Below, piece after piece: positions 6,773 to 14,154 of a DNA stretch of 20,625 nt (within the stretch, counting starts at the first letter, position 1; the number at the start of each line of letters is the position of its first letter). The notes under the pieces are model-generated. The model worked only from the letters and a program-made list of their open reading frames with translations. It was not told where the DNA came from and did no database searches. The stretch is from GYS-P2D sp964489125 (lineage in GTDB: Bacteria; Bacteroidota; Bacteroidia; Chitinophagales; Saprospiraceae). The DNA lies in assembly GCA_964489125.1 (NCBI GenBank), contig CAZAXY010000070.1, positions 1-20,625 on the forward strand, given 5' to 3'. Both the position numbers and the translations under genes were made by a program.

Positions 6773-8334
6773 CTATCAATGATTCTGTTAGAGTTTGGTT
6801 GTATGTGTTGCTTGGACATGGCAGCACAGATCCATCTACGAGTATCCGCTGGATCAATAACTTCGTCAAACTCAAACATGCTTGCCACATGTATAGCCTT
6901 GCCACGCTGATAAGCTCGATCAACGAGCTTGTCAAAGAGTGCTTCCTGTTCTTCAGTCGTTCCGGCGGTTTCTATTTCCTTTTTATACCCGAGTTTAACA
7001 GCTCCTTCTAATCCCATGGCTCCGAATTCTGCACTCGGCCAAGCTAATGACAGCAGTGGCTCATGTGTGCTGCCGCCACACATCGCCATTGCACCAAGTC
7101 CGTAGGCCTTGCGTAAGAATATGGTAATAATCGGCACCTTAAGCGAAGCACCAGTGATATACATCCTCGAGGATCTACGTACCAGTCCTTCTAACTCTGT
7201 TTCGGGTCCAACCATAAACCCTGGAGCATCACACAACGATATGATTGGGAGCCCAAAAGCATCACAGAGTTGCATGAATCGAGAGGCTTTATCAGCCGCA
7301 ATGCTATCTACTGCACCACCGAGATGTCTTGTGCTGTTAGCAATTAAACCATAGGGCTTCCCTTCGATGCGACAGAGTCCTGTAACCATGTTTCTGCCAA
7401 ATCCTCCACGTAACTCTAAAAAGGAATCTGTATCAACCAATGCATGTATAACTTTCATGACATCATAGGCAAATTTTCTATTTTCTGGTATTACCTCACG
7501 CAGCGCTGCTTGATCTTCGCAATCCCAATCTGTGATGGCGCCTTGAAAGAATGAAAGATATTTCTTGGCTACATCAGTTGCTTCAGCCTCATCTTCAACC
7601 AGGATATCGATTACCCCATTCATATATAGATCTGCAGCCTTGCCGATGTCTTTAGGATGATATACTCCCAGACCACCGCCTTCGATCATTGCAGGCCCTC
7701 CCATACCCATATTGCTATTTTTAGTGGCGATGATTACATCGGAGCATCCTGCAATAGAGGCGTTACCTGCAAAGCAATAACCCGAGACAATTGCAATACG
7801 AGGAACCTTGCCGCTCAGTCTAGCAAATTCCACGAAAGTTGGAATATGAAGACCTCCAATCGTAATCAGGTCGTAGTCGACGTCTCCAGGTCTTCCCCCG
7901 CCACCTTCAACATAAAATATAATCGGACGGAGGGTAGCCTTAGCGATTTCTATAAGACGGTCGGTTTTGCGATGATTCAGTGCACCTTGGGTGCCAGCCA
8001 ATACCGTATAATCGTAAGATAGGATACAACATGCAGACGAAGCTTCATCAAACATGTGTCCGTTGATAGTACCAATACCACATACCAGTCCATCCGCTGG
8101 AGTGTGCGCTATGAGGTCTTCCAGCTCTCGGCGTGAGCGCTGTGCGGCAACAGTCAATCCACCAATTTCTAAAAAGCTGTCGGCATCACAGAGGTCAGCT
8201 ATATTTTCACGAGCCGTTCGTTGATTTTTAGACCTGCGCTTAGCGACAGCCTTCTGACGATTGTTATCATCGAGAAATTGCCTCCGCTCAATAAAGTCTT
8301 GATAGTCCTTTCTTTTGTTTTCTTCTGTTGGCAT
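6766..8334 (-). CDS. Acyl-CoA carboxylase, carboxyltransferase (beta) subunit
   Basis: 522 residues, the usual length of a beta subunit of biotin-dependent acyl-CoA carboxylases, which moves CO2 from carboxybiotin to an acyl-CoA. Two crotonase-like halves are visible. N-half: ARENIADLCDADSFLEIGG (41-59), the EGGGGRPG turn (143-150) and the glycine-rich oxyanion-hole region GYCFAGNASIAGCSDVII (185-202). C-half: GLCRIEGKPYGLIAN (319-333), DAPGFMVGPETE (369-380), RKAYGLGAMAMCGG (408-421) and WPSAEFGAMG (432-441). EGGGGRPG and DAPGFMVGP differ from the usual propionyl-CoA carboxylase motifs and recall the carboxyltransferase part of fused or less studied acyl-CoA carboxylases, so the substrate is left open. 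No biotin carboxylase or BCCP gene lies within the window; they must be elsewhere. Followed by an overlapping helical protein gene. Confidence 0.92.
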   Translation of the reverse strand: MPTEENKRKDYQDFIERRQFLDDNNRQKAVAKRRSKNQRTARENIADLCDADSFLEIGGLTVAAQRSRRELEDLIAHTPADGLVCGIGTINGHMFDEASSACCILSYDYTVLAGTQGALNHRKTDRLIEIAKATLRPIIFYVEGGGGRPGDVDYDLITIGGLHIPTFVEFARLSGKVPRIAIVSGYCFAGNASIAGCSDVIIATKNSNMGMGGPAMIEGGGLGVYHPKDIGKAADLYMNGVIDILVEDEAEATDVAKKYLSFFQGAITDWDCEDQAALREVIPENRKFAYDVMKVIHALVDTDSFLELRGGFGRNMVTGLCRIEGKPYGLIANSTRHLGGAVDSIAADKASRFMQLCDAFGLPIISLCDAPGFMVGPETELEGLVRRSSRMYITGASLKVPIITIFLRKAYGLGAMAMCGGSTHEPLLSLAWPSAEFGAMGLEGAVKLGYKKEIETAGTTEEQEALFDKLVDRAYQRGKAIHVASMFEFDEVIDPADTRRWICAAMSKQHIQPNSNRIIDSW

Positions 8335-8509
8335 AATCCTCGCTTAACGTAAATATATCGCTCCGCACATAAACATATGGTGCCAATTAAGAGTGCTGCA
8401 TTCTTTCCATTAAAATAATTGACTCAGCTATATACTAGACCGTGTTCATTACTCTGAAATCCATGATACCCTAAGCTACTATATACTTCAGTTAGAAAAT
8501 TGATTGAAT

Positions 8510-9376
8510 TTAAGAGCTTTGGTATTGGAGATTTCTTTTTTGTGCAAATTGCCTCGGTGTTATTCCCTTGACTCTTTTGAATATTCTTATAAAGTACGAT
8601 AAGCTATTGTATCCACATTTAGAGCAAGTCTCTGATACATTATTTCCTTGTGAGAGATAATAGCAAGCTCTTTGAATTCTGTAATTATTCAACCATTGAG
8701 AGAAAGTATAGGAGGTAGATCGCTTAAAGTAAGATGAAAAACTGGGAATGGACAATCCGACAAGATCTGCGATTTCCTTAACCTTAAAATCGTGAGCATA
8801 GTTGGCCTCAATAAAAGAAAATATTGTTTGTAATCTCCCTTTAGCATTAAGCACTTTTTTTGCAGGTATCAATGTTTCATTGAGTAATATATACTCGCTA
8901 CTCAATGATAAATCTCCCAATAATTGAAGTAACAAATACACTCTCTTGTGCACAGGAGCAGAATTTATTTCTCTCATTTTATCCTTGCCATATTGAAGCG
9001 TATTACCATAAAAAGAAACTCCAAATTTTGAATTCTCTAAGAGTTTTGATAAGCTTTTTAATTCTACCAGTAGATTTTGAGCTTCGGTAACAAGTGTTTC
9101 ATCAAATTGTATAACGATCTCTTCATGTGGATTTGAAGCATTTAGTCCAAAACCCGAATGGGGAAGGTTTTTTCCGATGAGTATTAGATCTCCATTATCA
9201 TAGCTGCTATAATCATGACCTACATGTCTGAGGCCTGAGCCAAAGGTTATACAGGTTAGCTCAATTTCATCGTGAAAATGATATTGCCAACTTAGATTTC
9301 TCGGATCACAATAATTGTACAGAACTCTTAACGAGCTACCTGGATCTAGTTCTACTTTTTCATACGTAATGAACAT
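8510..9376 (-). CDS. AraC-family transcriptional regulator (cupin sensor + AraC HTH)
   Basis: 288 residues, soluble. Residues ~25-90 form a cupin-like ligand domain (YHFHDEIELTCITFGSG; YDNGDLILIGKNLPHSG, with the His/Glu pattern of sugar-sensing AraC proteins). Residues ~181-284 are the double helix-turn-helix: first HTH in KVKEIADLVGLSIPSFSSYF (199-218), linker with WLNNYRIQRACYYL, second HTH in VSETCSKCGYNSLSYFIRIF (248-267), ending in the hallmark GITPRQFAQKR. It is divergent from susC across 238 bp, the normal position for the local regulator of an uptake locus; control of susC is inferred. Bacteroidota uptake loci more often use hybrid two-component or ECF/anti-sigma control, so a one-component cytosolic sensor implies that the ligand, or a breakdown product, reaches the cytoplasm. 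Confidence 0.93.
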   Translation of the reverse strand: MFITYEKVELDPGSSLRVLYNYCDPRNLSWQYHFHDEIELTCITFGSGLRHVGHDYSSYDNGDLILIGKNLPHSGFGLNASNPHEEIVIQFDETLVTEAQNLLVELKSLSKLLENSKFGVSFYGNTLQYGKDKMREINSAPVHKRVYLLLQLLGDLSLSSEYILLNETLIPAKKVLNAKGRLQTIFSFIEANYAHDFKVKEIADLVGLSIPSFSSYFKRSTSYTFSQWLNNYRIQRACYYLSQGNNVSETCSKCGYNSLSYFIRIFKRVKGITPRQFAQKRNLQYQSS

Positions 9377-9519
9377 GTTCTAAAAGCTTTATACTCAATA
9401 TATATTAATAAAGTTCATAAACGTGATAATATAGTGATATTTCCGCAGTGTAAGTTATAATAGATTGTCTTATGATAGCAATTCAGTATAATTTTCTATG
9501 AAATTGAATATTAGTATTA

Positions 9520-9527
9520 TATGTTTG
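9520..9527 (+). promoter_or_regulatory. Candidate -7 promoter element of the susC operon
   Basis: TATGTTTG matches the Bacteroidota TAnnTTTG -7 consensus exactly, 87 nt before the susC start, and would place transcription start near 9534. The -33 TTG is not well matched: ATG at 9498-9500 has the right spacing (19 nt), while a true TTG at 9504-9506 is too close (13 nt). A weak -33 element would fit a promoter that needs an activator such as the divergent AraC protein. The 8-bp palindrome CTACGTAG (9556-9563) lies downstream, in the putative leader. Confidence 0.4.
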
Positions 9528-9614
9528 AATTATGGGTGCACTTTGAGCTATCTAGCTACGTAGTTCACAATTATCAGCCGTACTGTTTATCTAATCTTAA
9601 TTAATAAGTATTAT

Positions 9615-12572
9615 ATGAAAAAACACATTAAAAACATCCTTGCTATTTTTAGCCTATGTCTGTTCTCCATGACACTGTTTGGACAAAAGACTGTTTCAGG
9701 AATCATCACTGATGGCCAAAACGGTGAACCTCTGTTTGGGGCAAGTATACTAGTTAAAGGATCGACCACAGGTACCGTCACTGATTTCGATGGTAAGTTC
9801 TCATTTACAGTACCTAGCGATGCCGAATTCTTGTCGGTATCTTATACAGGATATGAGGCACAAGATATAGCGATAGGTGATGGATCGCCATTGAATATTA
9901 GCCTATCGTCAGGGGCTCTTTTGGAGGAATTGGTTGTAGTGGGATATGGCACTGTTAGAAAGAGAGATATAACGGGTTCTGTCGCCTCATTGAAAGAAGA
10001 AGACTTCAATCAAGGACTGGTAGTATCTTCTGATCAATTACTTCAGGGTAGGGTGCCAGGTGTAAATGTTATTAACAACTCAGGACAACCTGGAGGCCAA
10101 GCTACAGTAAAAGTAAGAGGCAATAACTCGATCAGAGCTGGAGCTAATCCACTATATGTTGTAGATGGTGTTCCGTTGGATGGCAGAACCGCTAGGGCCG
10201 GTTTAGTAGCATCAGATATAGGAAGCATTGCCAATTCGAATCCATTGAACTTTTTGAATCCAAGTGATATAGCGTCTATTGAAGTCCTTAAAGATGCCTC
10301 GTCGGCAGCGATTTATGGTGCTAGAGCTTCTAACGGTGTAATTCTTATTACAACGAAAAAAGCTAGAGCAGGTGAGACTCAAGTTGACGTTAATGTTAGT
10401 ACAGGTGTCAGCTCTCTGCTAAGAGGTTATGACATTTTAGATGGAGATGGCTATAGAGACGCATTGAGTGCTTATGGTCTCAGTTCAGGAAATGGAGGAG
10501 GAAGCGAGGACGCTTTTGACGCCATTACACAAACAGGGACTACACAAAATTACAATTTATCAATTGGGGCCGGTGGTGAAAACTCAAGGGTGAGATTTTC
10601 TGCAGGTTACCAAGATGTTGAAGGCATCGTAAGAGAGTCTGGTATCGAAAGATACTCAGGAACCTTAAATGCTCAATTTGATGTATTGAATGATAGAGCT
10701 GGGGTCGACTTCTTTCTGGTTTCTTCTCATACTACAGAGGAAGTTGCTCCAATCTCTACCAATGCTGGTTTTACCGGTAATCTAATCGGTCAAGCATTAC
10801 AGTGGAATCCAACGATTCCTTTACTAACCAACGGTGAGTTTACAACAGGAAACGTTAATCCATTAGTAGGTGCAACGACTATTAATCCGCTGCAATTACT
10901 ATCTGCGCATACCGAAACGGCAAATACAACAACGATTCTGGGTAGTATTTCCCCGTATTTTAATATCACTGATAACCTGACCTACAGATATAGATATGGC
11001 CTAAACTATGGTACAGGTATAACCAGAGGGGGAATTACCAGAGACATTAATGTACAGGGTATAGAAGGATTAGGCCAGGCTGGATTTGCCACAAATCAAT
11101 TGATTACTAACCTGCACTCACATACTTTAGCCTATGATTCTGAGCTGAATAGCGGAGTAACGCTAAATGCAATCATAGGATATGAATTCCAAAGATTTGA
11201 TTTTTCAGGATTTGCTTTTTCAGGTTTGGGATTTGACGAAGTTACTGATAATGTAGATGAGGTGTTTGCCCTTCAAAATTCAAATGTTGATGGAAGAACG
11301 GTCTTCTCATTCGCAGATCCTATTAGCGAACTTCAATCATTCTTTGGTAGAGTGAACCTGGGTATAGGAGAAAACTTTAATGTAACAGCAACAGTTAGGG
11401 CTGATGGTTCTACAAGATTTGGAGAGAATAATAGATATGGGGTGTTTCCTTCATTTGCAGCAGCCTATGATCTCACAGGAGCAATTAATTCTGCTGATCT
11501 GAGTAACCTGAGATTAAGAGCAGGATGGGGCCTAACGGGTAACCAAGAATTCCCGGCTGGAGCTGCATTGAATAGATTTGGCTTATTGCCAAATGGTGGT
11601 ATTGCTCAAGAGAATCCAGGTAATCCAGATCTTCAGTGGGAACAATCATCGACATTTAATGTCGGTATTGATTTTGGTTTATTTGACTATAAGATTTCTG
11701 GTACCATTGATTATTATAATCGAGTTACGTCAGATCTCTTATTAGATCCTGTCGTATCTGAGCCTGGGCCACCTTTAAGAGCATGGCAGAATATTGACGG
11801 AGATTTGGTGAACTCGGGACTAGAGATTGGATTGACAGCTTTTGTAGTTGAGAATGACAACTTTAGTTTATCAATTGGTGGTAATGTTTCTTTCTTAAGC
11901 AATGAATTAAGAAATTACGAAGGCCCAGATATATTAACAGGTGATTTATTCGGTCAAGGTTCAAGTGGGGCTTTTGTTCAGCGTCATGTAAATAATGCTC
12001 CGTTAAATACTTTCTTCGTTAGAGAATTCACAGGCTTAGATGATAACGGTGTTAGCACATTTGCTAACAATGGAGATCCAGTTCAGACTGAGTTCGATCC
12101 TAATGCTAATATAGTTGCTGGATTCACAGTGGGTCTAAACGCAGGTGCATTCAGTTTTAATATGAACTGGAATGGTGCATTTGGGCATCAATTATTCAAT
12201 AATACAGCGCTATCGGTTATTCCTATTACCAACTTAGGTACTAGGAATATTGATGCCAATCTTATTAATAGTGGAGGGGCATTAGAGAATTTGGCTAACC
12301 CGATTTCAGCTTCTGACAGATTTATTGAGTCTGGTGATTTTTGGAAGTTATCGAACGCGACATTAAGCTATAATTTAGGAAACATAAGTGAATTCAACGA
12401 TGTTACATTATCACTAACAGGTAATAACATACTACTGCTAACTGACTACACAGGATTCGATCCAGAGATCAATACTGTGAACCTTAGAAATGGAGTGCCT
12501 TCAGCGGGTATTGAATACATTCCTTTCCCATCTGCCAGAACGTTCTTGGTAGGATTAAATGTTTCATTTTAA
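9615..12572 (+). CDS. SusC/RagA-family TonB-dependent outer-membrane receptor
   Basis: 985 residues. A signal peptide (MKKHIKNILAIFSLCLF...FGQ, cleavage near 23/24) targets the outer membrane. Residues ~26-100 are the carboxypeptidase-regulatory-like beta domain (SGIITDGQNGEPLFGASILV). The SusC signature and TonB-box region ELVVVGYGTVRKRDITGSV (105-123) follows, then the plug domain (LLQGRVPGV; VKVRGNNSIRAGANPLYVVDG; IEVLKDASSAAIYGARASNG) to ~250 and a beta-barrel ending in an aromatic residue (SARTFLVGLNVSF). Role: energy-dependent import of an oligomer handed over by SusD. It is followed 12 nt later by susD and preceded by a divergent AraC regulator. Arg codons are mostly AGA, unlike the epimerase gene at the start of the window. 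The substrate cannot be deduced, because no hydrolase, lyase or peptidase is in view. Confidence 0.97.
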   Translation: MKKHIKNILAIFSLCLFSMTLFGQKTVSGIITDGQNGEPLFGASILVKGSTTGTVTDFDGKFSFTVPSDAEFLSVSYTGYEAQDIAIGDGSPLNISLSSGALLEELVVVGYGTVRKRDITGSVASLKEEDFNQGLVVSSDQLLQGRVPGVNVINNSGQPGGQATVKVRGNNSIRAGANPLYVVDGVPLDGRTARAGLVASDIGSIANSNPLNFLNPSDIASIEVLKDASSAAIYGARASNGVILITTKKARAGETQVDVNVSTGVSSLLRGYDILDGDGYRDALSAYGLSSGNGGGSEDAFDAITQTGTTQNYNLSIGAGGENSRVRFSAGYQDVEGIVRESGIERYSGTLNAQFDVLNDRAGVDFFLVSSHTTEEVAPISTNAGFTGNLIGQALQWNPTIPLLTNGEFTTGNVNPLVGATTINPLQLLSAHTETANTTTILGSISPYFNITDNLTYRYRYGLNYGTGITRGGITRDINVQGIEGLGQAGFATNQLITNLHSHTLAYDSELNSGVTLNAIIGYEFQRFDFSGFAFSGLGFDEVTDNVDEVFALQNSNVDGRTVFSFADPISELQSFFGRVNLGIGENFNVTATVRADGSTRFGENNRYGVFPSFAAAYDLTGAINSADLSNLRLRAGWGLTGNQEFPAGAALNRFGLLPNGGIAQENPGNPDLQWEQSSTFNVGIDFGLFDYKISGTIDYYNRVTSDLLLDPVVSEPGPPLRAWQNIDGDLVNSGLEIGLTAFVVENDNFSLSIGGNVSFLSNELRNYEGPDILTGDLFGQGSSGAFVQRHVNNAPLNTFFVREFTGLDDNGVSTFANNGDPVQTEFDPNANIVAGFTVGLNAGAFSFNMNWNGAFGHQLFNNTALSVIPITNLGTRNIDANLINSGGALENLANPISASDRFIESGDFWKLSNATLSYNLGNISEFNDVTLSLTGNNILLLTDYTGFDPEINTVNLRNGVPSAGIEYIPFPSARTFLVGLNVSF

Positions 12573-12584
12573 AATTTCTGACAT

Positions 12585-14084
12585 ATGAAAAATATATTTT
12601 ATTTAGTATTCGTGTGTACATTGCTTGCCACAAGCGCATGTACCAATTTAGAGGAAACTTTGAGGGAAGACCTTCCTCAAGGAACCACACCGGATCCCGT
12701 GGCCTTGCTTCAGGGGTCATACGATGCCATGAGATTGCCATATCAAGATCAATCGAGATTTTGGGCTGCACAACAGCATACTTCAGATGAGACAATCGGC
12801 CCAACTAGAGGCGGAGACTGGGATGATAATGGAATTTGGAGATCACTTCATGATCATTCTTGGAATGCAGATCATGCATTTTTAACAAGTACATTCAGTG
12901 AATTGCTTCAGATTGTATTTTCAACAAGTAACTTGTTAGAGTTTAGTCCAGATGTTCAAACAGCTGCTGAGGCCAGATTTCTCAGAGCGTTCGTAATGAA
13001 TTCTGTATTGGACGGATGGGGCCAAGTGCCATTCAGAGCAGATCCGACTGATTTATTAAATGATGCAGAAGTCTTAGGTCCTGAAGAAACGGTCAATTTC
13101 ATCTTATCAGAATTAGATGAGATAACAGGAGCACTTGGTAATGGTGCCGTGAATCGTGCAAATGCTGATGCGGCCAGAGTGCTAAGAATGAAGACACTCT
13201 TGAACAGAGGTATGTACCTTAATAGAGAAGCACCAACATTTGATGCAGCGGACATGAATGAGGTAATCGCTATAGCAGATCAAATCATTAATTCTGGAAG
13301 ATACAGATTGGCTGCTAACGTCTTTGACAATTTTGCGCCTAACAATGATCAGATTTCAACTGAGAATATTTTTACTGCGGAGAACTTAGGTGGCTCAACA
13401 TCAGGTAATGTAAGATCCCGATGGTTCTGTACGCTTCACTATAATCAAAATCCTTCAGGCTGGAATGGTTTTACTACGCTTGGTGATTTTTATAATTCAT
13501 TTGAGGAAGGAGATATGAGAATTGGGGTAGATTATCCAGGTGTTACCGAAGTTGCAGGGATAAATGTTGGCTTCTTAGTAGGCCCGCAGTTTGACCAAGA
13601 TGGTATTCAAATCCTTGATAGATTTGGTGAGCCTCTTGCATATACACCAGATGTTGCCATAAGTGAAACTGGAAGTAACTTAGAGCAGACAGGTGTGCGA
13701 GTTATTAAATATCCTATAGACTATAATAACGGTGACAATGCAGATAACGATTATGTGTACTATAGATTAGCAGACGTAATGTTGATGCAAGCTGAGGCAT
13801 TCATGAGAACGGGTAATAATGGACAAGCATTAGATATCGTCAATGAGATCCGATCAGCAAGAGGCGCTAGCACATTGACTTCTATCAGTGAAGAAATTAT
13901 GTTAGAAGAGAGAGGGCGCGAATTATATTGGGAAGGGCATAGAAGAAATGACCAGTTAAGATTCGGAAGATTCCTTGACGCATGGGAGGAAAAACCAGCT
14001 TCTGGTATAGAGCGTTTACTATTCCCTATACCTGCTGCTTCCCTTGCCGGTAACCCTAACTTGGTTCAGAATCCAGGTTATTAA
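12585..14084 (+). CDS. SusD/RagB-family nutrient-binding outer-membrane lipoprotein
   Basis: 499 residues. The start is a lipoprotein signal: a basic residue, a hydrophobic core and the lipobox TSAC, with C19 as lipidated residue. The mature N-terminus has the SusD-like TNLEETLREDLPQGTTPDPV. The TPR-like helical scaffold shows in AAEARFLRAFVMNSVLDGWGQVPF and in YYRLADVMLMQAEAF (~392-406). The family's C-terminal signature is MLEERGRELYWEGHRRNDQLRFG (~439-461), and the end PNLVQNPGY is the standard SusD terminus. SusD proteins sit as a lid on the SusC barrel and capture the ligand; the 12-nt gap to susC fits this obligate pairing. About 27 of 33 Arg codons are AGA, suggesting a highly expressed gene. 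A terminator-like hairpin starts 23 nt after the stop. Confidence 0.96.
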   Translation: MKNIFYLVFVCTLLATSACTNLEETLREDLPQGTTPDPVALLQGSYDAMRLPYQDQSRFWAAQQHTSDETIGPTRGGDWDDNGIWRSLHDHSWNADHAFLTSTFSELLQIVFSTSNLLEFSPDVQTAAEARFLRAFVMNSVLDGWGQVPFRADPTDLLNDAEVLGPEETVNFILSELDEITGALGNGAVNRANADAARVLRMKTLLNRGMYLNREAPTFDAADMNEVIAIADQIINSGRYRLAANVFDNFAPNNDQISTENIFTAENLGGSTSGNVRSRWFCTLHYNQNPSGWNGFTTLGDFYNSFEEGDMRIGVDYPGVTEVAGINVGFLVGPQFDQDGIQILDRFGEPLAYTPDVAISETGSNLEQTGVRVIKYPIDYNNGDNADNDYVYYRLADVMLMQAEAFMRTGNNGQALDIVNEIRSARGASTLTSISEEIMLEERGRELYWEGHRRNDQLRFGRFLDAWEEKPASGIERLLFPIPAASLAGNPNLVQNPGY

Positions 14085-14106
14085 TAGTTAGAATTTTTTA
14101 GTTAGG

Positions 14107-14140
14107 AAAGGTCATTCATTAGTTTGGGTGACCTTTTTTT
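14107..14140 (+). terminator. Terminator/attenuator hairpin between susD and the FG-GAP lipoprotein genes
   Basis: The stem AAAGGTCA/TGACCTTT (14107-14114 with 14129-14136, 8 bp, 14-nt loop) runs directly into seven Ts (14134-14140). It lies only 14 nt before the start codon of the next gene on the same strand, which leaves no room for a separate promoter after it. It probably ends most susCD transcripts while allowing some read-through. Confidence 0.75.
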
Positions 14141-14154
14141 AAATAGTCAAAATC

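Noticed and set aside
6721..8022. Plus-strand ORFs of 80-121 codons opposite the carboxyltransferase gene
   Set aside because: Antisense shadows of a well-conserved gene; their translations show no family features.
8371..8378. TATGTTTA on the minus strand as promoter of the carboxyltransferase gene
   Set aside because: Lacks the final G of TAnnTTTG and has no TTG at 17-23 nt spacing.
9546..9563. AGCT repeats and the CTACGTAG palindrome upstream of susC as an AraC operator
   Set aside because: AraC-family proteins usually bind direct repeats, and the palindrome lies downstream of the candidate transcription start; support is too thin for an operator call.
12484..12804. Minus-strand ORF of 106 codons across the susC/susD junction
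   Set aside because: It covers the conserved SusC C-terminus and the SusD signal peptide on the other strand and has no recognisable product.
14119..14126. TTAGTTTG as a -7 element for the first FG-GAP gene
   Set aside because: The essential A at position 2 is missing, no -33 TTG is correctly spaced, and the site lies inside the terminator hairpin.
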